Source: JAGQRJ01 sp041402045 (lineage in GTDB: Bacteria > Planctomycetota > J058). From it: a DNA stretch of 55,449 bases. Below, in pieces: positions 15,316 through 24,239 of the stretch. Under the pieces are notes generated by a model. That model was not told where the DNA came from. It made no database searches and saw nothing but the letters and a program-made list of their open reading frames with translations. The stretch covers positions 1 to 55,449 of the forward strand of contig JAWKSZ010000056.1 in assembly GCA_041402045.1 (NCBI GenBank), written 5' to 3'. Made by a program: the position numbers and the translations under genes. Positions within the stretch are counted from its first letter, which is position 1, and each line of letters opens with the position of its first letter.

Positions 15316-16559
15316 GCCGGCTCTGGATCGTGCTCGGCGCGGCCCTGTGCTCGGGCTGCGGGAGCTTCCTGCTCCCCTTCGACGAGCGGCCGCTCCCGGC
15401 GCCGCAGGGGGTAGAGACCCTGAGCGGCGAGCGCCTCGACCTCGACCAGGAGGGACAGATCGTGGTGCGCCCCGAGCGCGGCGACCTGGCGCTGGCCCTG
15501 GGCGTCGGCCTGGCCGAGGAGCAAGGCGGGGTGGTCGTGACCCACCGCCTGAGGCCCCAGGCCGGGCTGCGCCCGGGGGATCGGATCCTGGCGGTGTGGG
15601 CCCGGGTGCCCCCGGCGACCGGGGTGGCGCGGGAGTTCATGCACTCGGCCCGGGGCGCCCTGGACACGTCGCGCGGGCGGCCGTCGACCAGCCTGGACGC
15701 GGCGCTCGAAGAGTCGAGCGTGCTCTCGCTCTCGGGGGCGGCGCTGGACCAGACCCCGCGCAACACCGTGGTCGCGCCCTCGCGCAGCGAGCCCGCGCCG
15801 GTGGACTCCGCGACGCTCCGCGCTCGAGGGCAAGCGGTGCGGAGCCTCGAGGACCTGCGCGGCTACGCGACCGCCGCGGGCTGGCTGACCCTCGACCTGC
15901 TCGTCGAGCGCGAGGGCCAGGAGCGCTGCGTGCGGGTGGACCTCGAGCTCGACGTGAGCCCGGTCTTGGCTCGGCCCTGGGCGCCGTCGCGCACGCGCTA
16001 CCAGGGCGTCGAGGTGGTGGCGGTGAGCGAGCTCGAGCCCGGATTGCGCCCGCTCCACGCCGCGGACGACCAGCTCCTGGTCTCGCGGGTCGCGCGCGAC
16101 GCCCCCTTGGGTCGAGCCGGTCTGCGGCCCCTGGACCTGGTGCGGGTCGAGGAACTGGAGCGCTTGTTGGCGGGGGCCCCGGGGGAGGTGATCAAGCCCG
16201 ACGGGGTCCGGCGCGAGCTGCAGGCCGAGCCGCGGGGGGTGCCCCTGGAGGTGTGGATCCCGCTGGTGTTCACCTACCAGGACGACGGGGCGCGCACGCA
16301 CGTGGGCCTCGGGCCCTGGGACACCACGTTCCACTACTCGCAGCGGACGGACTATGAGCCGACGCTGGACGCCTACGTCGAGCGCTGGCGCTGGTCGGTC
16401 GGGACCTCGATCCAGAACTCCGGGGTCACGAGCGCCACGGGGACCGTGCGCTCGGGGGGGGTGACCTTGCTCGTCGATCGAGTGCGCATGGACTACCTGC
16501 TCGACCTGTGGAACGCTGAGCGCGAAGCTCGCACGCGGGGGGCGGGGGTCGATCCATGA
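15312..16559 (+). CDS. lipoprotein with two PDZ-like domains
   Basis: 415 residues. Lipobox CSGC at about residue 14 after a short hydrophobic segment. PDZ-like stretches occur at about residues 65-100 (RLRPQAGLRPGDRILAVWA) and 240-285 (VARDAPLGRAGLRPLDLVRVEE). The C-terminal 80 residues (FHYSQRTDYEP, RWRWSVGTS) are beta-rich and resemble the end of the preceding lipoprotein in layout, suggesting an old duplication. It overlaps the preceding gene (GTGA) and the following sigma factor gene (ATGA), so expression is coupled. Function unknown beyond an envelope role. Confidence 0.75.
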   Translation: MSRLWIVLGAALCSGCGSFLLPFDERPLPAPQGVETLSGERLDLDQEGQIVVRPERGDLALALGVGLAEEQGGVVVTHRLRPQAGLRPGDRILAVWARVPPATGVAREFMHSARGALDTSRGRPSTSLDAALEESSVLSLSGAALDQTPRNTVVAPSRSEPAPVDSATLRARGQAVRSLEDLRGYATAAGWLTLDLLVEREGQERCVRVDLELDVSPVLARPWAPSRTRYQGVEVVAVSELEPGLRPLHAADDQLLVSRVARDAPLGRAGLRPLDLVRVEELERLLAGAPGEVIKPDGVRRELQAEPRGVPLEVWIPLVFTYQDDGARTHVGLGPWDTTFHYSQRTDYEPTLDAYVERWRWSVGTSIQNSGVTSATGTVRSGGVTLLVDRVRMDYLLDLWNAEREARTRGAGVDP

Positions 16560-17107
16560 GCTACACCGACCTCGAGCCCGCTGTGGTGGACGCCGCGCTG
16601 CGCGGAGAGCGCGTGGCGGTGACCGAGCTGACCCAGGCGTACCTCCCGCGGGTGTTCGGGCTGGCGCTGCGCCTGACGCGGAACCGCGAGGAGGCGGAGG
16701 AGGTCACGCAGGAGACCTTCGTGCGCGCGCTGCGCAACCTGGGCCAACTGCAGGACGCGCGGCGGTTGACCTCGTGGATCCTCACGATCACCGCCAACAC
16801 GGTGCGCGAGCTGGCCCGCAAGCGGGGGCGGGAGGCGACCCTCGACTACGAGCCGCCGGCGATCGAGCCCGAGCACGACTCCCTGCGGGAGCAGCGGCAG
16901 AAGGCGCTCGAACTCGCGGTCGCGCAGCTCCCGAGCGCGGACCGCGAGCTGTTCCTGCTGCACACGGTCGAGGGCGTGCGCTTGAAGGCGTTGGCCAGCG
17001 AGCACGGGATCAGCGTGCCCGCCATGAAGTCCCGAGTGCACCGGATCCGCTCGCGGATCCGGGTCAAGGTCCTCGACGAGCTCGAGGCGGTGAAGGTCGG
17101 ATCATGA
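16556..17107 (+). CDS. ECF-type RNA polymerase sigma factor
   Basis: 183 residues. Sigma-70 region 2 at about 20-85 (LPRVFGLALRLTRNREEAEEVTQETFVRAL) and region 4 at about 120-175 (LPSADRELFLLHTVEGVRLKALASEHGISVPAMKSRVHRIRSR in outline), with no region 3, as in extracytoplasmic-function factors. Starts at the ATG in an ATGA overlap with the lipoprotein gene; its own stop overlaps the anti-sigma-like ATG. The operon links two envelope PDZ lipoproteins directly to a sigma factor, implying response to an envelope state. Confidence 0.9.
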   Translation: MSYTDLEPAVVDAALRGERVAVTELTQAYLPRVFGLALRLTRNREEAEEVTQETFVRALRNLGQLQDARRLTSWILTITANTVRELARKRGREATLDYEPPAIEPEHDSLREQRQKALELAVAQLPSADRELFLLHTVEGVRLKALASEHGISVPAMKSRVHRIRSRIRVKVLDELEAVKVGS

Positions 17108-18735
17108 GCACGGACGAGCGGCTGGCGGAGTGGCTCGAGGGCTTGCTCGACCCGGAGGACGCCCGCGCCCTGGAGCAGCAGGTGCGCGACGACCCGCGGC
17201 TCGCGGGTCGGTTGGCGGCGTTGCAGAGCGCGCTCCCGGAGCCGGCCGAGCTGCCGGCCCTCGAGCTGCCGCCGAGCCTGGTGTGGCGCGTGCGCGCCGT
17301 GGTCGAGGAGCACCTGGGGAGCGCCGAGGAGCACGCCGGGGTCGAGCGCGCGCGCTTGGCCGCGGCGCTCGAGGGCGCGGCGGACCCGGCGCTCGAGCGC
17401 GCGCTGCGCGACCCGCGGGTGCGCGGGGAGCTGCTGGACCTGGCGCGCGCGTTCGCGGTCGGTCTGCGCGCGCTCGAGGTCCCGCCCGCGCTGGCAGAGC
17501 GGGTGCTCGTGCGCCTGGAGGAAGAGCGCCTGGTCGACGAGGGGGCGGAGGAGGAGCCTGCGGTCCCGGCCGGGCTGCTGGAGGCGACGCTGGCCCGGCT
17601 GGAGGCGGAGGGGCTCGTGGCCGCGGCGAGCGGGCCTCCAGAGGTTGCCCTCGTGGCCAGCCGGCCCGCGCCGGCTTGGAGCTCCCGCCGCTGGCTCGCG
17701 GCCGCGGCGGCGGCGCTCGTGCTGGGGAGCGCCGTGGCGGCAGCCTACGCGCTCGGGCGCAGGCACGAGCGCGCCTGGCACGACACCCGGCCCTTGGCGC
17801 TCGGCCCGCCGACGACGGGCTGGCAGGCGCCCGAGGTCCAGCGGCGGGCGATCCGCGAGGCGCGGGAGGAGCGCGACGCGCTGCGGGAGGAGCGCGATCG
17901 GACGCTGGCCGAGTTGGCGAGCGCGAGGGCAGAGCTCACGACGGCGCGCGAGACGCGGGACGAGGCCGAGGCCCGCCTCGCGCACGCCGAGGAGGCGAGC
18001 GCAGCGGCCGAGGAGGCGAGCGCCGTGGCCCTGGCGCAGCGGGACCAGGCCGAGGCGGCTGGCGCGGCGGCGGTGCAGAGCGCGTCGGTCCTGGCCGGGC
18101 GGCTCGAGCTCGTCGAGCAGCGACTGCAGCGCGAGTCGGCGGCGCGGGTGGCCGCGGAGGACGCGCGGGTTCGCGCGGAGCGAGCCCTGGCCAGCGCCGC
18201 GGGAGCACGCGCGCGTCTGGAGCGCGCCCTCGAGGCCGTGCAGGGGGAGCTGGTGGTCGAGGCCGCAGACGGGGCTCAGCGCTGGGCTCCGGATCAAGGC
18301 GTCTGGGAGCCCGTGCAAGCGGGGAGCGCCCTCCCGCGCGGGACCCTGGTCCGGGGGGCAGGGCGCGGCGCCCTCGTGCTCGCGGGTCGGCGCTATCCCC
18401 TGCGGGGCGGAGCGTACGTGATCAGCGCGGGGAACGTCCTGGAGCCTCTGCCGGAGCCCACGGACCGCGCCCGCGCGGAGCTGGCGCGCGGGCGCGGGGC
18501 CGAGGATCTGGAGGCGCAGGTGCAGGGCTGGGTCGCAGACCTGGGCTCGGGGTCGCCGCGCGTGCGCTCCCACGCGCAGCGAGAGCTCCTGGAGCTCTAC
18601 GGCCGACTCGGGGACCCCGGCCCCGGGGTCGTCGAGAGCTGGCTGCGGGTGGAGCAGGGTCCGCCAGGGGTGCCGCTCACCGCGCAGGCCTGGCTGGCCT
18701 GGTGGGAGCGCGTCGACGACACCGCGTTCAAGTAG
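17104..18735 (+). CDS. membrane anti-sigma-like protein with coiled coil and FecR-like domain
   Basis: 543 residues. The acidic N-terminus (LAEWLEGLLDPEDARALEQQV) resembles anti-sigma N-terminal regions without a zinc-binding His/Cys set. A single transmembrane helix lies at about 196-217. Residues about 235-375 are a long Glu/Arg/Ala coiled coil, and about 380-450 form a FecR-like beta domain (GELVVEAADGAQRW, ALPRGTLVRG, YVISAGN). The C-terminus is helical and Trp-rich. It is the last gene of the operon and overlaps the sigma factor (ATGA), the classical anti-sigma position. It converges with the minus-strand DUF4388 gene, three bases away. Confidence 0.75.
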   Translation: MSTDERLAEWLEGLLDPEDARALEQQVRDDPRLAGRLAALQSALPEPAELPALELPPSLVWRVRAVVEEHLGSAEEHAGVERARLAAALEGAADPALERALRDPRVRGELLDLARAFAVGLRALEVPPALAERVLVRLEEERLVDEGAEEEPAVPAGLLEATLARLEAEGLVAAASGPPEVALVASRPAPAWSSRRWLAAAAAALVLGSAVAAAYALGRRHERAWHDTRPLALGPPTTGWQAPEVQRRAIREAREERDALREERDRTLAELASARAELTTARETRDEAEARLAHAEEASAAAEEASAVALAQRDQAEAAGAAAVQSASVLAGRLELVEQRLQRESAARVAAEDARVRAERALASAAGARARLERALEAVQGELVVEAADGAQRWAPDQGVWEPVQAGSALPRGTLVRGAGRGALVLAGRRYPLRGGAYVISAGNVLEPLPEPTDRARAELARGRGAEDLEAQVQGWVADLGSGSPRVRSHAQRELLELYGRLGDPGPGVVESWLRVEQGPPGVPLTAQAWLAWWERVDDTAFK

Positions 18736-18738
18736 CGG

Positions 18739-21700
18739 TCAGCGGTCCTCGATGCTCTCGATCAGGAGCAGGCGCGTGCCGCACACCGCCACGGCGCGGT
18801 CCATGCCCTTCACCACCGCGAGGGGGCTCGTCAACGGGCCGTCGAGCTGGAACTTGACCTCCTCGCGGGTGGAGCCGTTGCGCCCGAAGCGCAGGAGCTG
18901 CCCCTGGCCGTCGACCAGCGCTATGTCGCGCCCGAGGAGGATCGGCCCGCCGCTGATCCTGGCGCCGATCCGCATGGCCGGGAGCACCTGGCTGCCGTCG
19001 TAGATCCCCAGGCCCACGAGCACGCTCTGGGTGGAGAGCACGTAGACCCGGTCCTCGACCACGGTCGCCTCTTGCAGCGGACCGAGCTCGGGGCGGAGCA
19101 CCGCCACCAGGCTCCCGTCGAGGGTGCCGACCACGACCAGCGACTCCGCGCCCCGCACGACCACGGCCTCCGTGCGCGCCGAGTGGATCGGAGGGGCGGC
19201 GGCGTCGAGGCCGATCTCGGCGCGCCAGAGCAGGGCCTGCTTGGGGTCGGGCTGCTTGAGGCTCACGGCGAACAGGACGCCGCCCTTGGTGGCCACGAAG
19301 GCTTGGTCGCTGCCGGTCGCGGGGGGCTGGAGGATCTTGCCCGGGAGCTCGGTCTCCTGGAGCACGCGCCCGGTGCGCGGCTGGAGCACGATCAGGGTGC
19401 GGTCCCGGCAGAGCACGACGACCGGTTGCCCGTGGACCTCGGCGACCACCGGGGGGAGGAAGGAGCCGCCCGCGGGAAAGGCGTGGGTCGCGAGGGGGTC
19501 TCCCCCGGCGAGGGAGTAGCTCACCACGGTGTCCCCGCACACCGCGACCGCGGCCTCGCCGCAGCTCACCGCGGCCTCGAGGAAGCTCGGGCGGGGGCGG
19601 TCTGCGCGCTCGAGGTCGTCGAGCACGTTGAGCTCCCACTGCGTCTCACCGTTGGAGAGGTCCAGGGCGCGCAGGGAGCCGCTGCCCGTGGCCACCAGGA
19701 CGCGCTGCGGGGATGGCGACGGCGGGAGCGGGCGCTCGCCGAGGTCCACGCTCCACGAGGGGCCGGGCTCCAAGGTGTAGCGTCGCTCGGTGAACCCGGC
19801 GGGGGTCACCCGGTCCTCCTGGACGCGGAACCCGGAGCGGCGGAGCTGAAGGTCCGTCGTCTCGCCCGGGGTCACGCCGACCGCCGTGGGGGTCTCCCCG
19901 AAGCGCTGGCCGTTCACGTAGACCTGCGCCGAGGCCGGCACGGACTCGACGCTCACGAAGACCTGCAGGCCCTCCGGGGGCTCGACGCCAGCCTCGCGCG
20001 CACGCGCGATCAGCTCGAGCGCCAGGCGGGAGGCCGCCGCATACTCTCGGGAGTCCGCGAGGGTGCGGTACTCCACCCGGCGGCCTTCGAGCTCGCGCGC
20101 CAGGCGCTCGCGCTCCTCGCGCTCGCGCCGAGCCTGGTCGTCGGCCTTCTGCATGCGGATCAGCCCGTCGAGCTCGTCGCGCCGGGCGTTGTCTCGCTCG
20201 CGGATCCGCGCGTCGATCTCGAGCTTGAGCGCCTGCGCCTCCTCGCTGCTGGTCCAGGAGGCGACCGCGAGCGGGATCAGGTTCGCGGCCTCGTAGACCT
20301 TGTCGAAGTCCTCGGTGGAGGTCGCGAACAGCTCCTTGGCGCGCTCCAGGGCCTGGCCGGCCTTCCACTCGCCGTAGGCGAGGTAGGCCGCGACCCCGGC
20401 CACGCAGATCAGCGGGATCAGCACGTAGGTGCCGAGCCGCAGGCGGAACTCGCGCTGGAGCTGGACCCGCGCGTCGCGCACCTCCTGGGTCTCGACCTCG
20501 GCGCGGAGGTCTTCGCGCTCGGGGTCGAGGCGCAGCAGGGCCTCGATGATGAACCGCCGGCGGGGGTGGTTCTCGGCGGTCCGCGCGAGGGCGAGGTCGA
20601 GCTCGCGGCGCGCGACCTCGCTCTGCTCGCGCTGCATGGCGATCAGGCCCGAGAGCTCGAGGACCTCGGGGTGGTCGGCGACGAGCTCCTTGAGGTTCCT
20701 CACGACGCGGGTCGCGACCTGCACGTTGGCGTCGGAGCCGAGGTAGTCCCGGAGCAGGAGCCCGACCTGCACCGCGCGCTCGCGCTGGTTGTCGCGGAGC
20801 AGGGCGTAGAACAAGCGGTCGACGACCTCCGCGTCGCGGAACTCGAGGGCGACGGCCTCTTCGTAGAGCGAGATCGCCTGCTTGGTCTCGCCCTGGGCCA
20901 GGCAGCGTCCGGCGAAGGTGCGGGCCTCGGTGAACGCGAGCTTCGGGCGGTCGTTCTTGCGGAGGAACTCGAGGTAGCGCTTCACCAGCCCGAGCTCGAT
21001 CGTGCCCTTGCGGCTGAGCACGGCGCGGATGTACTTCGCGGCGTGGGGGACGTTCTTCTCCTTGAGCGCGCGGCGCGCCTCGCCGACCAGGGTCTTGGCG
21101 TCCAGCGGCTTGACGAGGTCGTTCTTGCGCAGGTGGTGCAGGAACTTGAACGTCTCGAGGCGGGTGGCGGTGCCCAGGCGGATCGCCTCGCCCAGGACCT
21201 CGCGCAGCGAGCGCGTCCCGTCCAGGAGTTCGTAGAGCTCGCTGCGGGCCTGGGGGCTGAGCTCGACCCCTTCGAACTCGTAGTCGCCGACCTGCACCCC
21301 CATGGACTTCATGCGGTTGGCGTAGATCGTGTCCAGGCTGCCGACGCTCTGGATCATGTCCTGCCACTCGTCGACCTGGCGCATGGCCTCGAACATGAGG
21401 CTCTCGGTGTTGAGCGAGATCCGCTCGAGCTTCTCCTCGGGTGCGAACAGCGCCTCGGGGGTCAGCCCGAAGATGAACTCGAAGCGGCCCCGGTCGAGGA
21501 GGAACATGTCGAGGAACTCGTGCTCGAACTTCTCGCGAATGACGCCGTCGATCCCCTCCTGGGTGATCAGGCCGATGTCCACCATGACCGAGCCCAGCCG
21601 GCGTCCGCTGCCCTTCTGCTTGGCGAGGGCGTCCTCGAGGTCTTGGGTCGTGATCTTGCCGCTGTAGACCAGGAGCTCGCCCAGGCGCACGGGGTCGCGA

Positions 21701-21861
21701 GCGACCTGGCGCACGAGCACGATCTCGCCCTCGCTGATGAAGAAGAACTGACTGCCGCCGTCCTCGGTCTCGATGCGCAGGGTGCCCCGGTAGCGGTTCA
21801 GGGACAGGGTCTGGATGACCGGTCCCAGCCCCATTTCTTCGATCTGTCCCTGCAGGCTCAT
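18739..21861 (-). CDS. DUF4388-MshEN-TPR-PEGA-beta-propeller membrane protein
   Basis: 1040 residues. A DUF4388 domain with interleaved MshEN-like repeats covers about 1-165 (LNRYRGTLRI, RLGELLVYSGKITTQDL, LGSVMVDIGLITQEGI). Helical TPR-like repeats fill about 270-450, a transmembrane helix sits near 505-527, a Glu/Arg coiled coil at 570-620, a PEGA domain at about 655-715 (SVPASAQVYVNGQRFGETP) and a PQQ-type beta-propeller from about 740 to the end (GSLRALDLSNGETQW and similar blades). Such proteins are probably scaffolds or sensors bridging cytoplasm and envelope. ATG at 21861 with GAAAGG upstream; divergent from the kinase at 22049. Confidence 0.85.
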   Translation of the reverse strand: MSLQGQIEEMGLGPVIQTLSLNRYRGTLRIETEDGGSQFFFISEGEIVLVRQVARDPVRLGELLVYSGKITTQDLEDALAKQKGSGRRLGSVMVDIGLITQEGIDGVIREKFEHEFLDMFLLDRGRFEFIFGLTPEALFAPEEKLERISLNTESLMFEAMRQVDEWQDMIQSVGSLDTIYANRMKSMGVQVGDYEFEGVELSPQARSELYELLDGTRSLREVLGEAIRLGTATRLETFKFLHHLRKNDLVKPLDAKTLVGEARRALKEKNVPHAAKYIRAVLSRKGTIELGLVKRYLEFLRKNDRPKLAFTEARTFAGRCLAQGETKQAISLYEEAVALEFRDAEVVDRLFYALLRDNQRERAVQVGLLLRDYLGSDANVQVATRVVRNLKELVADHPEVLELSGLIAMQREQSEVARRELDLALARTAENHPRRRFIIEALLRLDPEREDLRAEVETQEVRDARVQLQREFRLRLGTYVLIPLICVAGVAAYLAYGEWKAGQALERAKELFATSTEDFDKVYEAANLIPLAVASWTSSEEAQALKLEIDARIRERDNARRDELDGLIRMQKADDQARREREERERLARELEGRRVEYRTLADSREYAAASRLALELIARAREAGVEPPEGLQVFVSVESVPASAQVYVNGQRFGETPTAVGVTPGETTDLQLRRSGFRVQEDRVTPAGFTERRYTLEPGPSWSVDLGERPLPPSPSPQRVLVATGSGSLRALDLSNGETQWELNVLDDLERADRPRPSFLEAAVSCGEAAVAVCGDTVVSYSLAGGDPLATHAFPAGGSFLPPVVAEVHGQPVVVLCRDRTLIVLQPRTGRVLQETELPGKILQPPATGSDQAFVATKGGVLFAVSLKQPDPKQALLWRAEIGLDAAAPPIHSARTEAVVVRGAESLVVVGTLDGSLVAVLRPELGPLQEATVVEDRVYVLSTQSVLVGLGIYDGSQVLPAMRIGARISGGPILLGRDIALVDGQGQLLRFGRNGSTREEVKFQLDGPLTSPLAVVKGMDRAVAVCGTRLLLIESIEDR

Positions 21862-21897
21862 GGTGCTGGCCTTTCGTCGGAGTGCCCAGCGGGGCGA

Positions 21898-21903
21898 ATT
21901 CTA
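21898..21903 (-). promoter_or_regulatory. putative -10 element of the DUF4388 gene
   Basis: TAGAAT on the minus strand in CGATAGAATTC, 36 bases before the ATG, resembling the elements upstream of pheS and the FHA operon. The 187-bp divergent gap up to the kinase GTG must hold both promoters. Confidence 0.35.
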
Positions 21904-22048
21904 TCGCATACCACCCCGCACCTGTCCCCAACCTTGCCCTAAGCGTTTGCAGTGCAGTTCCTTGGCGAGGCAGCCTGGTTCTTTCCAAACGGGGCTCAAC
22001 CCAAGCCCGGATCCGGCCGAAGGGGACTTCAGTAGCCGGAGTTGGATC

Positions 22049-23140
22049 GTGGACACGCCTCAGGACGCCAAGCTCTGCCAACACCTGCTCCGCAAGCGCG
22101 CGGTAGGGCTCACCGAGCTGGACGCCTGCGCGCGGATCCAGCGTGAAGCGCGAGCGCTCGGTCAGCCGGTGCCTGGTCTGCGTGAGCTGCTCCTCGGGCG
22201 AGGGCTGCTGGACGAGGAGTCGCTGGACGCGCTGTGGCAGGAGGCCCTCGGGCACCGCTCGCTGCGTCGGACGCCCTCGGGGCGCTTCCGCGTCGGTCCC
22301 GTGCGCGCCGGCGATCGCCTCGGGCGCTACCGGCTGCTGGAGGAGGTCGCCCGCGGCGCCATGGGCACCGTCTACCGGGCCCGAGACGAGGGGCTCAAGC
22401 GCGAGGTCGCGCTCAAGGTCCACTCGCCTCGCAGCGGGAGCGACGAGCCGCAGCTCGCCGCGCGCTTCGAGCGCGAAGCGCGCCTGGCCTGCTCCCTCGA
22501 GCACCCGCACCTCGGGCGCGGGATCGAGTTCGGCGAGGCCGGGGGCCAGTCCTATTACGTCATGGAGTACTACGCCTGGCCCACCCTCGCGGAGCTGCTC
22601 CACTCGGGCCCCGTGAGCCCGGCCGAGGTGGTGCGGATCGCCTCCGGCGTGGCCTCAGCGCTGGCCTACCTCCACGGCCAGGGGGTGGTGCACCGCGACG
22701 TGAAGCCCGAGAACATTCTCGTGGGCCCCGACGACGTGAAGCTGATCGACCTCGGCTTGGCGCGGGAGGTCGGCGCGGTCTCCAGCTCCGCCACGGCGAC
22801 GAGCGTGACGTTGGGCACGCCCCGCTACATCTCGCCGGAGCAGGCGCGGGGCGAGCGCGAGATCGGGCCGGCGGCGGACCTCTACTCGTTTGGGGTCTCG
22901 CTCTACCACGCGCTCGCGGGAGAGCCGCCCTTCCCCGAGGCGAACGGGATCGTCGCGATCTCGCGGCACCTGTTCGACGCGGTCCCCGACGTCCGCTCGG
23001 TCAACGCCAGCGCGCCTCCGCTGCTCGCTGACCTGATCGCGAGCCTCACGCAGAAGGCCCCCGAGGACCGCCTCGCCTGCGCGAGCCTGGTCGTGGACGC
23101 GCTCGAGCCGTTGACGCTCCCCGTCCTCCGCGCGGCCTAG
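22049..23140 (+). CDS. cytoplasmic Ser/Thr protein kinase (Hanks type)
   Basis: 363 residues from a GTG with GGAG nine bases upstream. Residues 1-85 form a helical region containing one MshEN-like repeat (RELLLGRGLLDEESLDAL). The kinase domain spans about 93-360: glycine loop VARGAMGTVY, VALKV lysine, catalytic HRDVKPEN (near 212), the metal site DLG instead of DFG, the GTPRYISPEQ activation segment and AADLYSFG. All catalytic residues are present, so it should be active. No transmembrane helix. It is a candidate writer for the FHA readers at 10-11 kb. Confidence 0.92.
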   Translation: MDTPQDAKLCQHLLRKRAVGLTELDACARIQREARALGQPVPGLRELLLGRGLLDEESLDALWQEALGHRSLRRTPSGRFRVGPVRAGDRLGRYRLLEEVARGAMGTVYRARDEGLKREVALKVHSPRSGSDEPQLAARFEREARLACSLEHPHLGRGIEFGEAGGQSYYVMEYYAWPTLAELLHSGPVSPAEVVRIASGVASALAYLHGQGVVHRDVKPENILVGPDDVKLIDLGLAREVGAVSSSATATSVTLGTPRYISPEQARGEREIGPAADLYSFGVSLYHALAGEPPFPEANGIVAISRHLFDAVPDVRSVNASAPPLLADLIASLTQKAPEDRLACASLVVDALEPLTLPVLRAA

Positions 23141-23170
23141 CCGGCGCGCTCCTGCCTCCCCTGGCTGCTG

Positions 23171-23731
23171 CTAGGTGTAGACCCGGAGGTCGTAGCAGCT
23201 CGAGATCTGTCCGTCCTCCCACACGAACACGCCGGACCGCTCATGGGGTCCGGCCTTGGGGTCCACCACGACGGCCACGTGATAGGGCGCTGAGTAGAAG
23301 CTCTGATGGACGAACAGGTCGTGCCCGGAGAGGAACACTCCGTACCCCGGGTGGGTGTGATACCAGCCGACGACCGTCTGACCCGGGAAGCGCTGGTCGA
23401 CGGTCTCGTGGAACTCTCGTTGGGCGTCGTTGTCGAACGCCAGGCTCGTGCGCTTGCTGCGCGCCTTGAACGCGGGCACCTGGATCTCGACGTCGACGTA
23501 GGGCTGGCCCCGGTGCACGCAGAAGGCCCCGAGGAGGAAGCCGCCGACCTCGTAGTCGCCTCCTTCACGACCGCGCTCGACCATGCCCTGGAGCGCGCGC
23601 TGCGTGACGTAGACCGGAAGCTCTGAGGCGGACGCGGTGCGCGAGGGCGCGAGCGTCGTTCCGGGCCGAATCCCCGGGGGCGGGCGGCGCGTGGGCTCCA
23701 GGGGCCGGCGTCCCCGGACCTTGATCTCCAC
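23171..23731 (-). CDS. JAMM/MPN+ metalloprotease (deubiquitinase-like) of a ubiquitin-like operon
   Basis: 186 residues. After a basic, Pro-rich N-terminus (about 1-38) comes an MPN+ domain with the full JAMM zinc motif: Glu61 in YEVGGFLLG, and H125-x-H127-x7-S135-x2-D138 in YHTHPGYGVFLSGHD. It is therefore predicted catalytically active, cleaving isopeptide or peptide bonds after a ubiquitin-like protein. Last gene of the E1-Ubl-E2-JAMM operon; its GTG follows the E2 stop after one base. By analogy with eukaryotic Rpn11/AMSH and bacterial BilD it could mature the Ubl or remove it from targets. The SAPYHVAVVVDP strand is typical of the bacterial JAB family. Confidence 0.93.
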   Translation of the reverse strand: MEIKVRGRRPLEPTRRPPPGIRPGTTLAPSRTASASELPVYVTQRALQGMVERGREGGDYEVGGFLLGAFCVHRGQPYVDVEIQVPAFKARSKRTSLAFDNDAQREFHETVDQRFPGQTVVGWYHTHPGYGVFLSGHDLFVHQSFYSAPYHVAVVVDPKAGPHERSGVFVWEDGQISSCYDLRVYT

Positions 23732-23732
23732 G

Positions 23733-24239
23733 TCAGCGTCCGCGGGGGCGGAGCTTCGGCTTGATCGAGATCTTCACCTCGGGGACCCGGAGGCTGCGAT
23801 TGTCGAGCGGGAACTCCTCCCGCCGCTTGTCCGCCCACGTGGCGGCCTTGCGGTCGAGGGGGGACTTCACGTTGAACTTGTCCATGCGGATCATGTCACC
23901 CAGCTCGATCACGAAGTCGGCGAGGCTCCACGCCGGCGACCACTGCTGGCTGTGACACACCGCTTGGCCGCGAATGTTCGGGTGGAAGATCGGCGTGAGC
24001 CACGTGACGTCGGGGGGCTCGGACGGATAGTAGGCTCCGAGCTTGAGCTCGAACTGGTGCAGCTCGTGCACCAGGGCCTTGCCGTCCTCGAGCTTGAGCC
24101 CCTTGAGGCGCACCGTGAACCGGTAGTAGGTGGGCGGCTTGCCCCGGCACTCCAGGCTGATCAGGTTGTTGCGTCCTCCGGTGAGGCGGAGCAACTCCTC
24201 GTAGTCCTTCTGGAGGCGGACCTTCTTGCGTGGGCCCAC
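23733..24239 (-). CDS. E2 ubiquitin-conjugating enzyme-like protein (UBC fold)
   Basis: 168 residues, a canonical UBC core. The N-terminal helix (VRLQKDYEELLRL) and strands lead to YYPSEPPDVTW, then the E2 signature HPN (residues 86-88) and catalytic Cys95 in GQAVC, followed by WSPAWSLADFV, matching the WSPALT segment of eukaryotic E2s. The C-terminal 40 residues are an added Lys/Arg-rich extension. It would carry the Ubl as a thioester from the E1. The GTG start shares one base with the Ubl stop (TAGTG), so translation is coupled. No RING-type E3 is visible nearby, so direct transfer by the E2 is likely. Confidence 0.93.
   Translation of the reverse strand: MGPRKKVRLQKDYEELLRLTGGRNNLISLECRGKPPTYYRFTVRLKGLKLEDGKALVHELHQFELKLGAYYPSEPPDVTWLTPIFHPNIRGQAVCHSQQWSPAWSLADFVIELGDMIRMDKFNVKSPLDRKAATWADKRREEFPLDNRSLRVPEVKISIKPKLRPRGR

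Noticed and set aside
19072..21942. A 956-codon plus-strand frame opposite the DUF4388 gene
   Set aside because: Composition is antisense-like (Leu/Glu/Ala/Arg-rich low complexity), while the minus strand encodes DUF4388, PEGA and beta-propeller domains.
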